Part shown: piece by piece, positions 63,352-64,000 of the stretch
How positions within the stretch are numbered: the stretch's first letter is position 1
How the letters are laid out: every line of letters starts with the position of its first letter
DNA from: Cohnella sp. GbtcB17
GTDB taxonomy: Bacteria > Bacillota > Bacilli > Paenibacillales > Paenibacillaceae
DNA: 64,000 nt
NCBI RefSeq assembly: GCF_019091135.1
Contig: NZ_JAGXJW010000013.1
Span: forward strand, 89,436 to 153,435
Direction: 5' to 3'
Program-made: the position numbers and the translations under genes
The notes under the pieces: model-generated
The model's database searches: none
The model's input: only the letters and a program-made list of their open reading frames with translations
Told to the model about the DNA's origin: nothing

Positions 63352-63590
63352 GATTCGATCTCTCCTTCGTTCGTTCCGTTTCGAACGCCGCGCGAGCGGG
63401 CTCGACTATGGCATATTGTGGCACGGAGGCGCAGTAATTGGTAAGTTACCGCAGTCATGTGAAATGTAATGCGGATAAATGACGCGGAGCTGCGAGCAGC
63501 GGCGATCCAAGGGAGGCTGGAGGGGGCGTGCGGAAGAGCGCGGCTTGGCGGAGGCTTGGCTGCGGCCGAGCCAAACGTTGGGAAATCAAG

Positions 63591-63596
63591 TATAAT
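63591..63596 (+). promoter_or_regulatory. -10 element for zinc-ribbon gene
   Basis: TATAAT 39 bases before the TTG start; no convincing -35. The stretch 63352-63590 otherwise shows nothing coding. Confidence 0.4.
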
Positions 63597-63634
63597 GGAC
63601 CTAACACTACGAACGAGATACGGAGCTGACAGCG

Positions 63635-64000
63635 TTGAGCAAGCCGACGACGACACCGGAGGGCCAGGCGGCATCCGCGGAATTGAAGCAATGCGTGAGC
63701 TGCTTCGAGCTCAAACCGATATCGGAGTTCCGCCGCAGATCGGGTAGGCGGGCGGGGGCGAATGCGCGCAGGGGCATCTGCAAGCAATGCAGGGCGTCTC
63801 TGCCCGCGGCGGCATCTGACGCGGATCGCGCGTCAGGCGAGACGGTCGCCCAGGCCGCGGCGTCCGAGGTTGCCGTGCCGGCCAGCGGCTTCGCCGAGGG
63901 CCCGGCGCCTGGCGGCAAGCGCGGCCGGCGGCGGCGCGGATTGCCTGCAGCGGCGCCCGAGGCGGCGCACGACGAAGCGGCTGCGCTCGGGGTCGCGCCC
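63635..64000 (+). CDS. Zinc-ribbon protein with basic linker, N-terminal part
   Basis: The frame starts at TTG, 9 bases after CGGAG, and stays open to the window edge (122 codons). CVSCFELKPISEF and GICKQC form a C-x2-C...C-x2-C zinc-ribbon candidate within the first 55 residues. An Ala/Pro-rich stretch and a strongly basic patch GGKRGRRRRGLP (about 96-107) follow. It may bind nucleic acid; similar ribbons occur in HNH and RNA-binding proteins. High Ala/Pro content lowers certainty, but the promoter, ribosome binding site and Cys pairs support a gene. Confidence 0.55.
   Translation, partial: MSKPTTTPEGQAASAELKQCVSCFELKPISEFRRRSGRRAGANARRGICKQCRASLPAAASDADRASGETVAQAAASEVAVPASGFAEGPAPGGKRGRRRRGLPAAAPEAAHDEAAALGVAP

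Overview
The window is chromosomal DNA from a GC-rich, endospore-forming member of the Paenibacillaceae (Paenibacillus/Cohnella-like). Three things point there: an alpha/beta-type small acid-soluble spore protein, two large surface proteins ending in three S-layer homology (SLH) repeats, and carbohydrate ABC transporters paired with YesM/YesN-type two-component systems. Strong GGAGG ribosome binding sites with GTG and TTG starts also fit. No rRNA, tRNA, transposase, phage gene or CRISPR array was seen.

Layout. 1-1125: end of a metallo-beta-lactamase-fold hydrolase and an EamA transporter. 1195-6759 (minus): four-gene MacA/MacB-like exporter operon with two ATPases, one carrying an AbrB-like tail. 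6996-14661: Lpl/Ytc-type oligosaccharide transporter, YesM/YesN sensor pair and a second binding lipoprotein. 14720-27385: a probable alpha-galactoside locus (two permeases, divergent YesM/YesN pair, binding protein, GH36 alpha-galactosidase), split by a YcbLMNO-like two-component/ABC-2 module at 20117-23497. 27573-40376: surface region with a 1634-residue SLH protein, an O-antigen-ligase-like membrane protein and an SLH-anchored YfkN-like nucleotide phosphoesterase behind a candidate PhoP box. 40496-47939: alkyltransferase-like protein, DUF523, acetyltransferase, methyltransferase, HD-GYP response regulator, thioredoxin-reductase-like flavoprotein, LipL, PepT and a VOC protein. 48167-50126: GntR/ABC operon of YtrA type. 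50132-56244: DUF1284, SnoaL-like protein, MarR regulator, GPH-type symporter with a ChbG-type deacetylase, two small genes, CynX-type transporter. 56478-58127: DUF1641/type II NADH dehydrogenase pair. 58627-64000: iron-siderophore lipoprotein with a Fur box, spore protein, a nuclease-helicase fusion, a secreted protein of unknown role and the start of a zinc-ribbon protein.

Working together. Two oligosaccharide systems each have their own membrane sensor and AraC-type regulator, so extracellular sugars are probably detected and imported, and in the second system cut by the GH36 enzyme. The surface region combines wall-anchored proteins with a possible surface glycan ligase and a phosphate-scavenging enzyme. 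Exporter modules (MacAB-like, BcrAB/Ycb-like, YtrB-like) suggest envelope-stress or antibiotic defence.

The most unusual non-coding signal is three unrelated intergenic repeat families, at about 35.2, 44.8 and 58.2 kb, all built on a 51-bp unit. The most interesting gene-level observations are the SLH protein/O-antigen-ligase pair, the AbrB-tailed ATPase and the DEK nuclease-XPD helicase fusion. Function calls come from reading motifs; no database search was run.
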